A DNA stretch of 64,000 bases. It comes from Pseudomonas graminis. Lineage in GTDB: Bacteria > Pseudomonadota > Gammaproteobacteria > Pseudomonadales > Pseudomonadaceae. The notes under the pieces were generated by a model. It did not search any database, had not been told where the DNA came from, and worked only from the letters and a program-made list of their open reading frames with translations. Every line of letters begins with the position of its first letter. Position 1 is the stretch's first letter. The position numbers were made by a program, and so were the translations under genes. Of this stretch, positions 16,307 to 26,102 are shown one piece after another. The DNA lies in the NCBI RefSeq assembly GCF_002093745.1, contig NZ_MTSB01000008.1, positions 224,784-288,783 on the forward strand. Reading direction: 5' to 3'.

Positions 16307-17793
16307 GCGATCTGAATGCCTACGGTGTCGTGCAGATCAACGGCGTTTACCTGGCGGTGGTCGCCGATGCCCTGATGGAGGCGGTGCATTGGCCTGCGGA
16401 TCTGCAACCTCATCCGCTGACTCGCGGTGCATTGCGCGGGATCTTCACCTTGCGCGGCAAGCCGGTGCCGTTGGTGGACCTGCGCGGTCAATTGGCAGAG
16501 GGCGGCGACGTTTCGTCACCCACGCCACTGGTTGCGATCCTGAAATACGGCGGCGGTTACCTTGGTCTGGCGATTGATGCGGTCTGTGACATTCTCAAGG
16601 CTCGCGACTCGCAGTTCAGCCCGCTGGGGCCTGGCGGCACCAGTGTCGGCTTGTTGCCATCGCTGCTGCTGAGCGCAGACGCGTCGCGGATGGTCTACAA
16701 GCTGGACCTGGGCTTTCTGAGCAGCTTACCGGGCGTGCTGTTTGCGGCCGACCCAAGCGCGCAGATTCTCAAGGATGAGGCGCTGGCAGCCAAGAATCGC
16801 CTGCTTCATTACCTGGTGTTCGAGTGTGACGGTCGCAACTTCTGCATCGACGCCAGCGTCGTGACCGAACTGGTGGACGGCCCCGAAATCGCGGCGTCTG
16901 ATTTCGCCAGTGACTGTTGCTTTGGCGTCACTTCAGTACGTGGCACCAAGGTGCCTGCGCTCAACCTTTCCGAAGTGCTGGGCCTGGACCACACGCGTCA
17001 CGCGTCCAAGCCGCAATTGCTGCTGTTGACGGCGCCAGATGGCCGAGTGTGCGGTTTCGGTTACGACCGCATGGTCGCCATTCAGCGTCAGGACCCTGAC
17101 AGCCTGTTGGCTGCCCCGGCTTATGGCTTACCGCACCCGGAGTTGCTGGCCGGGGTGATGAACCTTGAGGAAGGCCAGCAGGCGTTATTGCTTGACCACC
17201 CGATGTTGTTGCAGCGGCCGGAAGTCAAAAGCTACACCCAGGTTTACCAGCATGACGTCAAACCGGCGCAGGCCTCGCACGACGTGACCAAAGCCATGTT
17301 GCGCCATGCCTGCCTGCTGTTCGACGCGCCGACCCGCTTTGTTGCGCCGCTGAGCCAGATCGTGGAAATCATGAGTGTGCCGCAGCAACTGATCGGGTTG
17401 CAGCAGCCTGAAACGCACTTGTTGGGCCAGTTCAATCTGCGCGGCGAGCAGGTGCCGCTGATTTGCCTGAGCAGTTTGCTGGGTGAAGGTGCGCCGTCTC
17501 AGGACGAAGCGTCCCGGGTGTTGATCGTGCGCGGCGAGCGTTCATGCTTCGGCTTTGCGGTGAGCAGGGTTGATGCGATCGACGCGTTCAATCAGTTCGA
17601 TCCGGCCATGCTGGACCAAGGCTGGCAAGCCAATACCGGCAAGGGTATCTCGGTCAATGACCGGGTGCGGTCGCTGGTCAGTGTCGGCAGTCAGGAGCGC
17701 AGCTGGCGCGCCACCCTGCTTGATCTGCAAGGGCTGGCCAGGCAACTGGAGTGCAGCGTCGATCAGCGCAGGCCTGCCGCGCAATCAGTCTGA
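16303..17793 (+). CDS. Triple-CheW-domain chemotaxis scaffold protein
   Basis: A 496-residue protein made of three consecutive CheW-like SH3-type domains (about 1-140, 165-310 and 335-480). Each has the RGxxxPLVDLR-type strand: [38 protein letters not shown] and [18 protein letters not shown]. Ordinary CheW is about 160 residues and bridges one receptor to CheA; a three-headed form could cross-link receptor arrays. The start overlaps the stop of the four-PAS receptor (ATGA), so the two are co-translated and probably act together. No CheA, CheB or CheR is nearby, so the pair must plug into a core pathway encoded elsewhere. Some divergence among the domains suggests distinct partners. Confidence 0.93.
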   Translation: MSDLNAYGVVQINGVYLAVVADALMEAVHWPADLQPHPLTRGALRGIFTLRGKPVPLVDLRGQLAEGGDVSSPTPLVAILKYGGGYLGLAIDAVCDILKARDSQFSPLGPGGTSVGLLPSLLLSADASRMVYKLDLGFLSSLPGVLFAADPSAQILKDEALAAKNRLLHYLVFECDGRNFCIDASVVTELVDGPEIAASDFASDCCFGVTSVRGTKVPALNLSEVLGLDHTRHASKPQLLLLTAPDGRVCGFGYDRMVAIQRQDPDSLLAAPAYGLPHPELLAGVMNLEEGQQALLLDHPMLLQRPEVKSYTQVYQHDVKPAQASHDVTKAMLRHACLLFDAPTRFVAPLSQIVEIMSVPQQLIGLQQPETHLLGQFNLRGEQVPLICLSSLLGEGAPSQDEASRVLIVRGERSCFGFAVSRVDAIDAFNQFDPAMLDQGWQANTGKGISVNDRVRSLVSVGSQERSWRATLLDLQGLARQLECSVDQRRPAAQSV

Positions 17794-17848
17794 ACCGAAT
17801 GCCTCGCAGGTGGCCTTAATGAAATATACACCTGCGCAGGATTCGACC

Positions 17849-17974
17849 ATGACCGAAAAGAATGATGAGAAACAACCAGAGCCGGCGAGCGATGTACCGG
17901 CGCACTCGACGCCGGAAGAAAAGGAGCGCCTGAAGGATTTCAACAAGGATGGCATTCCGCCAGGCACCTGCTGA
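17849..17974 (+). CDS. Small acidic hydrophilic protein, unknown function
   Basis: A 41-residue, highly charged product (MTEKNDEKQPEPASD at the start, FNKDGIPPGTC at the end) with no hydrophobic segment and probably intrinsically disordered. CAGGA lies seven bases before ATG 17849. An in-frame ATG at 17819 behind AGGTGG would give 51 residues and is a real alternative. It lies 55 bases after the CheW gene and directly before a strong terminator, so it is the last gene of that operon. I do not recognise the family. Confidence 0.6.
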   Translation: MTEKNDEKQPEPASDVPAHSTPEEKERLKDFNKDGIPPGTC

Positions 17975-17990
17975 TTGCGCGTGACTGAAA

Positions 17991-18024
17991 GCGCCCGGTC
18001 TTGTCAGGCCGGGCGTTTTTTTTT
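17991..18024 (+). terminator. Strong rho-independent terminator
   Basis: GCGCCCGG (17991-17998) pairs with CCGGGCG (18009-18015) and is followed by nine T residues. It ends the four-PAS receptor/CheW operon. Confidence 0.9.
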
Positions 18025-18094
18025 GCGGGATGTATCAATCAATCATCTGCGTTGGCGAACGCGTGTGAACCATTGCCTTCTAGTCGGTCGACAG

Positions 18095-18493
18095 TTACGC
18101 GTCGCGCAGCAAGTCGTTGGCGTTGAGCAATTGATAGGCGATCTGTGGGCGCGCTTCCAAGGCACGGCGAATCGCTGCCGGGATCGATTGACGGGTCTTG
18201 CGGCACAAACCGGCTTTTTCCTGAACCACGATGCTGATGCCGCGCATGGTGCGTACTTCATTGAAGCCCGGTGCGACGTCGACACGCACGCCCAACTGTT
18301 CGAATATCTTGCGCTGCATGTGCTCAAGGTCTTCCAGGCTGTCGATCCGTTGCAAACGCTCGATCAGGCTTTTTTCAGCGTCGCGGGTCAGCAGCAAAAC
18401 CCGTAAATCGGCATCTTCTGCGTCCAGCCGTTCGCGCTTGCAGTCGCAAGCGCCGGGCGGGCAGGGGTTACGGACATGCAGAGGCGCGTTCAT
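18095..18493 (-). CDS. Conserved hypothetical protein with N-terminal Cys cluster
   Basis: A 132-residue protein of unknown function. The N-terminus carries three closely spaced cysteines (NPCPPGACDCKRERLD), which could bind zinc or an iron-sulfur cluster. The rest is predicted helical and mixed (LLLTRDAEKSLIERLQR, then QRKIFEQLGVRVDVAPG and IPAAIRRALEARPQIAYQLL). There is no signal peptide. It starts at ATG 18493 and ends 71 bases from the operon terminator on the other strand. It is preceded by the MBL-fold gene, also on the minus strand, 54 bases away. The length and codon use look like an ordinary Pseudomonas core gene. Confidence 0.75.
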   Translation of the reverse strand: MNAPLHVRNPCPPGACDCKRERLDAEDADLRVLLLTRDAEKSLIERLQRIDSLEDLEHMQRKIFEQLGVRVDVAPGFNEVRTMRGISIVVQEKAGLCRKTRQSIPAAIRRALEARPQIAYQLLNANDLLRDA

Positions 18494-18546
18494 GGACGCA
18501 GCATAACGACGGATAGGGCCTTGTGACCATACCCGCTTGCGTCATA

Positions 18547-19422
18547 TCAGTTCGGCCACTTCATTTCACCCTTGATCACTTTTGCGCTCAGTTCCAGCGA
18601 ACTCGGCTCCGCCAGTTGAGGCCAGGCTTTCTGCATGGCGTCTATCAGGCCTTTTGAGTCCTGGGTTTTGGCGGCGTACGCCTCAAAGGACTTCAGGTAA
18701 TCCGCGGTAAACGTGACGGCTTGGGTGCCCGCAGGAACCGGCCCGAGGTAATGCCCCGGAATCACGGTGGCCGGTTTCAGTGCTTCGATGCTCTTGAGTG
18801 TCGCGAGCCAGTCCTGACGGGATTTCTGGCTTTGAGTGTCGGCGACCCAGACGTGAATCCCGCTGGACACCACAACACCGCCGACAACGGCCTTGAGTGA
18901 CGGAATCCAGACGAAGCTGCGCTCGGGGGCCGGCCCGTTCAGGCCTTTGATTTGCAGTGGCTGACCTTCAAGCGTCAGGTGATCGCCTTCAAGCACTTGC
19001 GGCAAAACGAGCCGGGCTGGCGCATTGTCCTTGAGGATCGGGCTCCAGTACGCCAGCTTGCCCTGCATCGACGCTTTGATCGCTTTGACGGTGGGTGCGC
19101 TGGCAACGATCTTCGCATCGGGAAACGCCGCCTGGATGACGTCCAGACCGAAGTAGTAATCCGGATCGCTGTGGCTGATGTAGACCGTGGTGAGTTTCTT
19201 GCCACTGGCCTTGATCTTTTCGACCAGCGCCTGCGCATCGTTGCGCTGGAACTGGGCGTCGATCAGCACCGCTTCATGCTTGCCAGTGATCAGTTCGGAC
19301 GATACCGGGAAAATGGCTTTATCGGCAGGGTTATAGACGTCGATTGCCAGTGGATCAGCGGCCTGTGCTGCCAGCGGAAGCAGCGCAGTGAGGGATAGGG
19401 CAAGCAGGGAACTGCGGAGCAT
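18547..19422 (-). CDS. Exported metallo-beta-lactamase-fold protein with altered metal motif
   Basis: A 291-residue MBL-fold protein with a Sec signal peptide (cleavage near AAQA-ADPL, residue 22), hence periplasmic. The fold is recognisable from HEAVLIDAQFQ, the motif region TTVYISHSDPDYYFGLD and the later His in VIPGHYLGP. In canonical hydrolases the central motif is HxHxDH. Here it reads HSDPDYY, so the second and fourth ligands are replaced by Asp and Tyr. This variant occurs in a subgroup of MBL proteins of uncertain activity. A LysR gene is divergent 110 bases away and may control it. Substrate unknown. Confidence 0.88.
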   Translation of the reverse strand: MLRSSLLALSLTALLPLAAQAADPLAIDVYNPADKAIFPVSSELITGKHEAVLIDAQFQRNDAQALVEKIKASGKKLTTVYISHSDPDYYFGLDVIQAAFPDAKIVASAPTVKAIKASMQGKLAYWSPILKDNAPARLVLPQVLEGDHLTLEGQPLQIKGLNGPAPERSFVWIPSLKAVVGGVVVSSGIHVWVADTQSQKSRQDWLATLKSIEALKPATVIPGHYLGPVPAGTQAVTFTADYLKSFEAYAAKTQDSKGLIDAMQKAWPQLAEPSSLELSAKVIKGEMKWPN

Positions 19423-19532
19423 GAGTCACGACCTTTTCAGTGGGCATAAACAGGAGTCGCTATCTTAGGTTGCTTTAAATGAAACAAAAGCCTCAGTATC
19501 GGCAATTATTGGTTGCGTAAATCGGATGAGTC

Positions 19533-20417
19533 ATGGATCGCATCACAGCGGCGCGGGTGTTCGTCGCGATCAACGAGAGAGGTAGTCTGATTGCCGCCGC
19601 CGAGACGCTGGAGATGTCCCGGGCGATGGTCACTCGCTACCTGGCGCAAATGGAAAGCTGGGCGGGGGCACGATTGCTGCACCGCACCACGCGCAAGCTG
19701 GGGCTGACGGCATCCGGACAAGTGACGTTACTGCGTTGCCGGCAGCTTCTCGAGCTGGCCGACGCAGTGTCACTGGCTGCCGACACTCAGGTCGACGAAC
19801 CGCGCGGCATGTTGCGCATTGCCTGTTCCCAGTCACTTGCGCAGGCAGTACTGGCGCCTGCGGTCACGGCCTATCTGCAGCGTTATGCCGGTACGTCGGT
19901 GGACTTGCAGATCGGTAACCAGGCGGTCGACCTTGTCAGTGAACGAATTGATCTGGCGATCCGCATCACCAATCAACTGGACCCCAACCTTATCGCGCGT
20001 CCGTTGGGGCACTGTGATTCGCTGGTCTGTGCTTCCCCGGCGTACCTCGCCGCGAGCGGCACGCCGTCCAGACCGCAGGATTTGAACGGGCATAACTGCC
20101 TGACCTATTCCTACTTCGGCAAAAGCCTCTGGGAGTTTAGCCATCAAGAAACGCCACTCAGTGTGCCCGTGGGTGGCAACCTCAGCGCCAACGACTCCGT
20201 GGTATTGCTGGAGGCCGCAGTGGCGGGGGCGGGCATCACCTTGCAGCCGGTCCACTCGGCCGCGCCGTTGATTGCCAACGGCCAACTGGTCGAATTGCTG
20301 CCGGACTACCCGGCAAAAGCAATGGGCATATACGCGATCTACACTTCACGGCATCACCAGTCGGCGACCTTGCGCACGATGCTGGATTTTCTGGCCGAAT
20401 GGTTTGCGAGAACGTGA
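19533..20417 (+). CDS. LysR-family transcriptional regulator
   Basis: A 294-residue LysR-type regulator. It has an N-terminal winged helix-turn-helix (residues 1-60, FVAINERGSLIAAAETLEMS then RTTRKLGLTASGQ) and a C-terminal periplasmic-binding-protein-like effector domain (about 90-290, starting RGMLRIACSQSLAQ). The residues LAIRITNQLDPNLIAR and RPLGHCDSLVCASPAYL place it in the large CrgA/AaeR-like subgroup. It is divergent from the exported MBL-fold gene, the usual geometry for a LysR regulator and its target. The effector is not known. Confidence 0.93.
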   Translation: MDRITAARVFVAINERGSLIAAAETLEMSRAMVTRYLAQMESWAGARLLHRTTRKLGLTASGQVTLLRCRQLLELADAVSLAADTQVDEPRGMLRIACSQSLAQAVLAPAVTAYLQRYAGTSVDLQIGNQAVDLVSERIDLAIRITNQLDPNLIARPLGHCDSLVCASPAYLAASGTPSRPQDLNGHNCLTYSYFGKSLWEFSHQETPLSVPVGGNLSANDSVVLLEAAVAGAGITLQPVHSAAPLIANGQLVELLPDYPAKAMGIYAIYTSRHHQSATLRTMLDFLAEWFART

Positions 20418-20497
20418 CGCCACGCTTGCTTGAGACTGGACACAGAGCGTCCGGAACGGCATGCCCACGCAGAGCATGGGCATGAGAGGTGTGCGGA

Positions 20498-22438
20498 TCA
20501 GGTCTTGAACTTGCGGACCAGTCCGTCGAGTTCGCTGGACAGCATTTCCAGGCTTCGGGAGTCGGCGCGGGCCGCATCCGAGAGGTCGGCGATCAGCTGT
20601 GCATCACCGTGAATCTGGCTGATGTGCCGATTGATGTCCTCGGCCACCTGATGCTGCTCTTCAGCCGCAGTCGCAATCTGGGTGTTCATGTCGCGGATCA
20701 CATCCACCGACTCACGAATCTGCCCGAAGCTGCTGCGAGCCTGCCCGATCTTGGTGACCGACTGCTGAGATACGTCGAGACTGGCGTGCATCTGTTGAGC
20801 GACCGAGGCGGTGCCTTTGGCCAGATTGCCCAGCAGGCTGTCGATCTCGGCGGTCGAGTCGGCGGTGCGTTTGGCCAGTGCGCGAACCTCGTCGGCGACC
20901 ACGGCAAAACCGCGGCCCTGTTCGCCTGCACGGGCCGCTTCGATGGCCGCGTTCAAGGCCAGCAGGTTGGTCTGTTCCGCAATCGAGCGAATCGTGTTCA
21001 GGATCGACTGGATGCCGGTGCTGTCCTTTTCCAGCTGTGTCATCTCTCTGGCTGAGCGGGCCAGTTCCTCGCTCAACTGATCGACACTGCGCACGGCATC
21101 ATCGATCTGCCGCTGACCATCACGGGCCTGCTGCTGACCGCTGTCAGCAGAGTCGGCCGCCTGGCTGCAGGAGCGCGCGACCTCGTTGGACGTGGCCACC
21201 ATTTCATGGAACGCGGTCGACACCATGTCCACGGCTTCGCGTTGACGCCCGGCGGCTTCGGCCATGTCATTGGAGACACGGGTGGAGCTGTGCGAAGCCT
21301 CGAGAATCTTCCCGGCGGCCTGACCGATGTGCTGAATCAGGCTGCGAATCGCGGTCAGAAACTTGTTGAACCAGCCTGCCAGTTGCGCGGTTTCATCATT
21401 GCCGCGCACGGCGAGGTTCTGGGTCAGGTCGCCTTCGCCGCCGGCGATGCCTTCCAGACCGCTGGAAACGCTGTGGATCGGACGCACGATAACGCGAGCA
21501 AAACTGGCGCCGACGATGGCGAACACCAGTGCCAGCACCGCAGCGATAATACCGATCAGCCAGGTCAGCCGTGTGGCCGAGGCCATGACTTCGTCCTGCC
21601 TGATCAAACCGATGAAGTTCCAGCCCAATTGCTCGGACGGGTACACGTTGGCCATGTAACGCTCGCCATTGAGTGTCACTTCCACCAGGCCGCGGTCGGT
21701 TTTGGCCAGCTCGGCGAAGCCGTCACCCAACTCGTTCAGTTTCTTGAAATTGTGTTCTGGCTGTTTGGGATCGACCAGCACCGTGCCGTTCTTTTCCATC
21801 AGCATCAGGTAACCGCTTTCGCCCAGTTTGATCTGTTTGACGATGTTGGTCAGCTGCTTGAGCGATACGTCAATGTTGACCACGCCACCGGGGTTGCCCA
21901 GTTTGTTGGGGATCGCCTTGATGGTGCTGACCAGCACCGCATCGTCGTTGGCCCAATAGTAGGCATCGCTGCGCACGGTTTTGCCGGCGCTGGCCATCGC
22001 GGTCTTGTACCACGGCCGCACCCGCGGGTCGTAGTTACTCATTTTCGGGTCTTCCGGCGTCATGACGTAGCTGCCATTGATCAGACCGTAAGACACATAG
22101 GAGTAAGCCGGATGAGCCTTGGCAATGCTCGCAAACAGCTCGGTTGCCTGCTTGTCGTTGTCCGACTGAGGGGTTGCGGTTGCCCCCATATAGCTACGAA
22201 AATCATCGCCTGCCCCTGCGATCAGCGGGTGCGATGCGATGTAATTGACGTTCTGCGTGATACCGTCGAAAAACAACTGCATCGCGTTGTCGACCTGACG
22301 AATCTCCCTTCCACTGCTGTCCACAAAGTCATTGGTCGCCTTATCGCGCAGGTTCACGATCACGATGGCGGCCACGACTAATATGGGCAAGCACGCAATC
22401 ACTGCGAAAGCCCCTGTCAATTTCTGCTTGATGTTCAT
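20498..22438 (-). CDS. Methyl-accepting chemotaxis protein with dCache sensor, amino-acid motif
   Basis: A 646-residue transmembrane chemoreceptor with a membrane helix near the N-terminus ([19 protein letters not shown]), a periplasmic double-Cache domain (about 35-300), a second helix, HAMP and a signalling hairpin with tip [20 protein letters not shown]. The sensor contains YDPRVRPWY, which fits the Y-x4-R-x-W-Y part of the amino-acid-binding dCache_1AA motif, and an Asp in VVNIDVSL at the place of the last motif residue. Amino acids are therefore the probable ligands, as for PctA of P. aeruginosa. ATG 22438 begins the anchor; upstream in-frame codons give a Cys/Arg-rich tail. It stands alone on the minus strand downstream of the sox operon. 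Confidence 0.95.
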   Translation of the reverse strand: MNIKQKLTGAFAVIACLPILVVAAIVIVNLRDKATNDFVDSSGREIRQVDNAMQLFFDGITQNVNYIASHPLIAGAGDDFRSYMGATATPQSDNDKQATELFASIAKAHPAYSYVSYGLINGSYVMTPEDPKMSNYDPRVRPWYKTAMASAGKTVRSDAYYWANDDAVLVSTIKAIPNKLGNPGGVVNIDVSLKQLTNIVKQIKLGESGYLMLMEKNGTVLVDPKQPEHNFKKLNELGDGFAELAKTDRGLVEVTLNGERYMANVYPSEQLGWNFIGLIRQDEVMASATRLTWLIGIIAAVLALVFAIVGASFARVIVRPIHSVSSGLEGIAGGEGDLTQNLAVRGNDETAQLAGWFNKFLTAIRSLIQHIGQAAGKILEASHSSTRVSNDMAEAAGRQREAVDMVSTAFHEMVATSNEVARSCSQAADSADSGQQQARDGQRQIDDAVRSVDQLSEELARSAREMTQLEKDSTGIQSILNTIRSIAEQTNLLALNAAIEAARAGEQGRGFAVVADEVRALAKRTADSTAEIDSLLGNLAKGTASVAQQMHASLDVSQQSVTKIGQARSSFGQIRESVDVIRDMNTQIATAAEEQHQVAEDINRHISQIHGDAQLIADLSDAARADSRSLEMLSSELDGLVRKFKT

Positions 22439-22628
22439 TTGAGCTCCGGAGTGTCCATTACTACCGTAAGTGTTGGTCGCTGCATGGGTGCAGTCTTTTG
22501 CCACAGGCCATGACCTGGAGCGTCGTCTCATGGTCTACCAAAGAGCGCAACGGCTTGTCGGTGCCATTCTTTAGCCCTCATGGCGGTAACAGACACGTAT
22601 TGTCGCTCATGGGTAAGGGGGATGGGCG

Positions 22629-23192
22629 TCAGTTCTCAAGGGCGCGCCCACCAAATTCGGTCATGGCGTCCAGCATTGCACTCTTGAAGTACGCCAGTGA
22701 GGCGCGATCAAAGAGGATCTGAACGCATGGCGCTGCCTCGACGCCGAGATTGATCACAATCACGTTGATCCGCGCGGCCGAGGTCTGCGCCACCGAGCCG
22801 GGACCGAACGCCTGCGGGCGCAGGTCTACGCCACATAACTTGGCCATCACTTGTGCGATGCAGGATCCGCTCAGTTGCAGCCAGGCATGGCTGTCTTCCC
22901 GGGGCAGCAGATAATTCGCGCTGTGGTCCTGTTCCCAGCGGGCTTCTTCATCGGCGATGCGCTGTCCTTGGTCGAGCCGACTGCCCAGCAACAGGTATTC
23001 GGTTTGCGACAGGCGTGCGACGTGGCTGCCATCGGGCTGGGTGACTGCCCGGTTCGGTGCGTCGGGCAGGCTGAAACCGCGTGAGGTCAGGTATTCAGCC
23101 GTTTGCGTACCGCGAAAGCCTGCGCGTGCCAGGTCGGTCAGGTCCTCCAGGGTGCAGAGGCTGACTGAGGGGGGCGTATCAAAGCGGATCAT
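22629..23192 (-). CDS. soxG: Sarcosine oxidase-type gamma subunit
   Basis: A 187-residue SoxG-type subunit, the GcvT-related small chain of heterotetrameric sarcosine oxidase (alpha-beta-gamma-delta). It shows the family elements TEYLTSRGFSLPD-like region, SQTEYLLLGS, DSHAWLQLSGSCIAQVMAKL and SAARINVIVI. It is the last gene of the purU-folD-soxBDAG operon and starts three bases after soxA. The enzyme oxidatively demethylates an N-methyl amino acid in the cytoplasm and passes formaldehyde to tetrahydrofolate. The sequence is divergent from the textbook soxG, in line with the delta subunit of the same set. Confidence 0.88.
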   Translation of the reverse strand: MIRFDTPPSVSLCTLEDLTDLARAGFRGTQTAEYLTSRGFSLPDAPNRAVTQPDGSHVARLSQTEYLLLGSRLDQGQRIADEEARWEQDHSANYLLPREDSHAWLQLSGSCIAQVMAKLCGVDLRPQAFGPGSVAQTSAARINVIVINLGVEAAPCVQILFDRASLAYFKSAMLDAMTEFGGRALEN

Positions 23193-23195
23193 GGG

Positions 23196-26102
23196 TCAAA
23201 GCTCCTGGCGCTGGTTTTCAGGATCGAAGAAGGGCAATTTCACGACGGTCGCCTGAACGACAACGCCGCCCTCGACGCGAATCGGGATCTGCTGGCCGGG
23301 CGTGCTCTGATCGAACGCTGCGTAGGCCATGCCGATGATCATGCCGAGGGTCGACGAGTATTCGCAGGAGGTCACGTTGCCGCTGATGTCCGGGCCTTTG
23401 AGCACCAGGTGGCCTTCGAGCGGCAGCGGGCTGACCTTGGGCAGCGTGAAGCCCACCAGTTTGCGCGTTTGCGGCAGGGCTTCGAGGATGTCCACCGAGC
23501 GACGGCCGACAAAGAACGGCTTGCTACGGCTGACCGCCCAGCCCATGTCGATCTCCGCTGGATGGGTCATCCCGTCGGTGTCCTGACTGATGATCACGTG
23601 GCCTTTCTCCAGGCGTAACAGGCGCTGGGTCTCGACCCCGAACGGGCGCATGTCGAACGGTTTGCCCGCGTCGGTCAGCGCATCCCACAGCTTGAGGGCA
23701 TGACGCGCGGCCACGTGAATTTCATAGCCCAGCTCGCCCACGAAACCGACCCGCAGCAGCCGCGCCTTGATCCCCGCGACGGTGCCTTGGCGGACACCCA
23801 GATAGGGAAAACCGTCGGCAGACAGGTCAAGATCGGTACACGCGCGCTCAAGCACCTTGCGTGAATCCGGGCCTGCCACGTTGACTGCTGCAATCGCTGC
23901 CGTGACGTTGGTGATGTCTACGTTCAGACGCCACTGAGCATTCCACTTGAGCATCTGCTGGTAGAGACGGTCCACGCCGCTGGTGGTAGCGGTCACGTAG
24001 AAATGCTGTTCGGCAAAACGCGCACAGACGCCATCGTCGATCACCACGCCTTGTTCGTTGGTCATCAAGGCATAGCGCGAGCGCCCGACCGGCTGCTTGA
24101 GGAACGCGAAGGTGTACAGGCGATTGAGCAATTCGGCGGCGTCCGGGCCGCGCACGTCCAGGCCGCCGAGGGTCGAGACGTCGATGATGCCAACCTTGTT
24201 GCGCACATGCAGTGCCTCCTGCTGCATGCAGGCATCCCGTTGCGATGGCTTGCCGTAGAAAGCCGGACGCTGCCAGATCCCGGCCGGCATCATTTTTGCC
24301 CCTGCCTGCACATGACGTTGGTGCATGGGCGTCTGCCGGTACGGGTCGAACGCGCGGCCTGCCACATGCGCCAGTTTCTCGGCCTCGAAGGGCGGACGCG
24401 CGGTGGTCACGCCGGTCTCGCTGATGCTGCGCCGGGTCGACGCCGCGACCAGCCGTGCGGTCGGCAGCGCTGAGTGGCGACCTTGCGAAGGCCCCATGCC
24501 GACCGTGGAGTAGCGTTTGACCAGTTGAATGTCCCGGTAGCCGATGCGCGTGGCGTTGACGATGTCGCGCACCTGCAGGTCTTCATCGAAATCGACAAAG
24601 TCCTTGCCCTTGGGGTGCGGGAAGATCGGCCAGGCGAAATTGACCGTTGCTTCACTGCGCAGCGTCGCGGGGCTTCCTTCTGATTCCAGGCCCAACGCCG
24701 ACGCCATTCCGGCAGCGGCATTGGCCGCATCGGCCAGCACGTTATCCAGCGCGTGATAGCCATTCACCGAGCCTGCAATGCCGAGGTTCTGCGGCAGACC
24801 ACTGAGGGCGAATTCAGCCTGTTGGTCGTCGTAGGCCAGCTTGCCGCCCGCCTGGCAGAGCAGTTGATAAGCCGGCATGTAACCGCCGGACATGCACAGC
24901 AGGTCGCACTCGACACTCAAACCGTGGTTGGCCACCTGGCCTTGACCGGTGATCTTGCGCAGCTCGGCCCCGCTTACGTGACGCATGCCTTTCTCGTGCA
25001 GTGCTTCATACACGGTCGTGCTCATGTGGCAGACGATGCCGCGTTGCTCCAGCGCAACCTGCAACTCCCGATTCGACGGATTAGCGCGCATATCGACAAC
25101 CGCGACCACTTCGACTCCCTGATCGTGCAAGTCCAGTGCTGCGAGGTAGCCGTCATCGTTGCCCGTCAGCACCACGGCGCGTTTGCCGGGCTTGACCGCG
25201 TACAGTTTCATCAGGCGCTGCACGGCGCTGGTCAGCATGACGCCGGGCAAATCGTTGTTACGAAAAATCACCGGCTGATCGAACGAACCGCTGCACACCA
25301 GGCATTGCGTAGCGCGCACTTTGTACAGGCGCTTGCCCTGAATCACCGGCAGGTAGTTGTCGGTGAACCAGGCGTTGCAGGTGGCCTGTTTGAGCACTTG
25401 AATATGGGCGTGGGCTTCGACCGCAGCGACCAGTTCGCGCCGCAGTTGCTCGGCGTGCAGGCCGTCGATGTCGAAGCGCGCGTAGGTCAGCGAACCACCG
25501 AGAATGGGCTGCAGCTCGATCAGCAACACCTTGGCCCCGGCGTTGGCAGCTGTCAGCGCCGCCTGTAAACCGGCAGGCCCCGCGCCGATGATTGCCAGGT
25601 CGGTAAACAGATAGGCCTTGTCGTAATACTCCGGCTGGAAACTCAGGTCCAGCACGCCGAGGCCCGCCTTTTTGCGGATGATCGGTTCCCAGACTTTCCA
25701 CATGCCTTTGGGCTTATAGAACGCGCGGTAATAAAAGCCCACCGGCATGAACTTCGAAAACTTGCCCAGATACGCGTCCTTGTCGTTATCCAGCGAGCCG
25801 TTGAAGTTCTGCCCGGTGGCCTGCAAACCTTCCCGCAGGGCGAAGGTGTCGGCCAGCACGTTGGGCTCTTGAGGCAACTGGACCAAACTGTTGGCGTCCT
25901 GCCCGGCCATGGTCAGCGGGCCGCGCGGGCGGTGGTATTTGAACGAACGCGAAAGCAGAAAGCGGCCATTGGCCAACAGCGCGCTGGCAATGCTGTCGCC
26001 TTGCAGGCCCTGATAGGTGCGGCCATCGAAACTGAACGTGAGCGGCTGATTACGATCGATCAACAGCCCCATGGGCGCGGGCAGACGGGCGAGGGGGGTC
26101 AT
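23196..26102 (-). CDS. soxA: Sarcosine oxidase-type alpha subunit
   Basis: A 968-residue alpha subunit of a heterotetrameric sarcosine-oxidase-type enzyme. An N-terminal Fer2-like domain (about 20-110) precedes an NAD(P)-binding Rossmann half with AIIGAGPAGLQAALTAANAG (near residue 170), a pyridine-nucleotide oxidoreductase core, and a C-terminal GcvT-like folate-binding half (from about 600, with GYEIHVAARHALKLWDAL and LEKGHVIISQDTDGMTHP). The folate half converts the methylene group to 5,10-methylene-THF. ATG 26102 is chosen: AAGGAG lies eight bases upstream and it overlaps the soxD stop by four bases. The substrate may be sarcosine or another N-methyl amino acid. Confidence 0.93.
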   Translation of the reverse strand: MTPLARLPAPMGLLIDRNQPLTFSFDGRTYQGLQGDSIASALLANGRFLLSRSFKYHRPRGPLTMAGQDANSLVQLPQEPNVLADTFALREGLQATGQNFNGSLDNDKDAYLGKFSKFMPVGFYYRAFYKPKGMWKVWEPIIRKKAGLGVLDLSFQPEYYDKAYLFTDLAIIGAGPAGLQAALTAANAGAKVLLIELQPILGGSLTYARFDIDGLHAEQLRRELVAAVEAHAHIQVLKQATCNAWFTDNYLPVIQGKRLYKVRATQCLVCSGSFDQPVIFRNNDLPGVMLTSAVQRLMKLYAVKPGKRAVVLTGNDDGYLAALDLHDQGVEVVAVVDMRANPSNRELQVALEQRGIVCHMSTTVYEALHEKGMRHVSGAELRKITGQGQVANHGLSVECDLLCMSGGYMPAYQLLCQAGGKLAYDDQQAEFALSGLPQNLGIAGSVNGYHALDNVLADAANAAAGMASALGLESEGSPATLRSEATVNFAWPIFPHPKGKDFVDFDEDLQVRDIVNATRIGYRDIQLVKRYSTVGMGPSQGRHSALPTARLVAASTRRSISETGVTTARPPFEAEKLAHVAGRAFDPYRQTPMHQRHVQAGAKMMPAGIWQRPAFYGKPSQRDACMQQEALHVRNKVGIIDVSTLGGLDVRGPDAAELLNRLYTFAFLKQPVGRSRYALMTNEQGVVIDDGVCARFAEQHFYVTATTSGVDRLYQQMLKWNAQWRLNVDITNVTAAIAAVNVAGPDSRKVLERACTDLDLSADGFPYLGVRQGTVAGIKARLLRVGFVGELGYEIHVAARHALKLWDALTDAGKPFDMRPFGVETQRLLRLEKGHVIISQDTDGMTHPAEIDMGWAVSRSKPFFVGRRSVDILEALPQTRKLVGFTLPKVSPLPLEGHLVLKGPDISGNVTSCEYSSTLGMIIGMAYAAFDQSTPGQQIPIRVEGGVVVQATVVKLPFFDPENQRQEL

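Noticed and set aside
22439..22628. A FliA promoter for the minus-strand dCache receptor.
   Set aside because: An ACCGACAA -10-like element exists on the minus strand near 22560, but no TAAA-type -35 lies 15 bases upstream.
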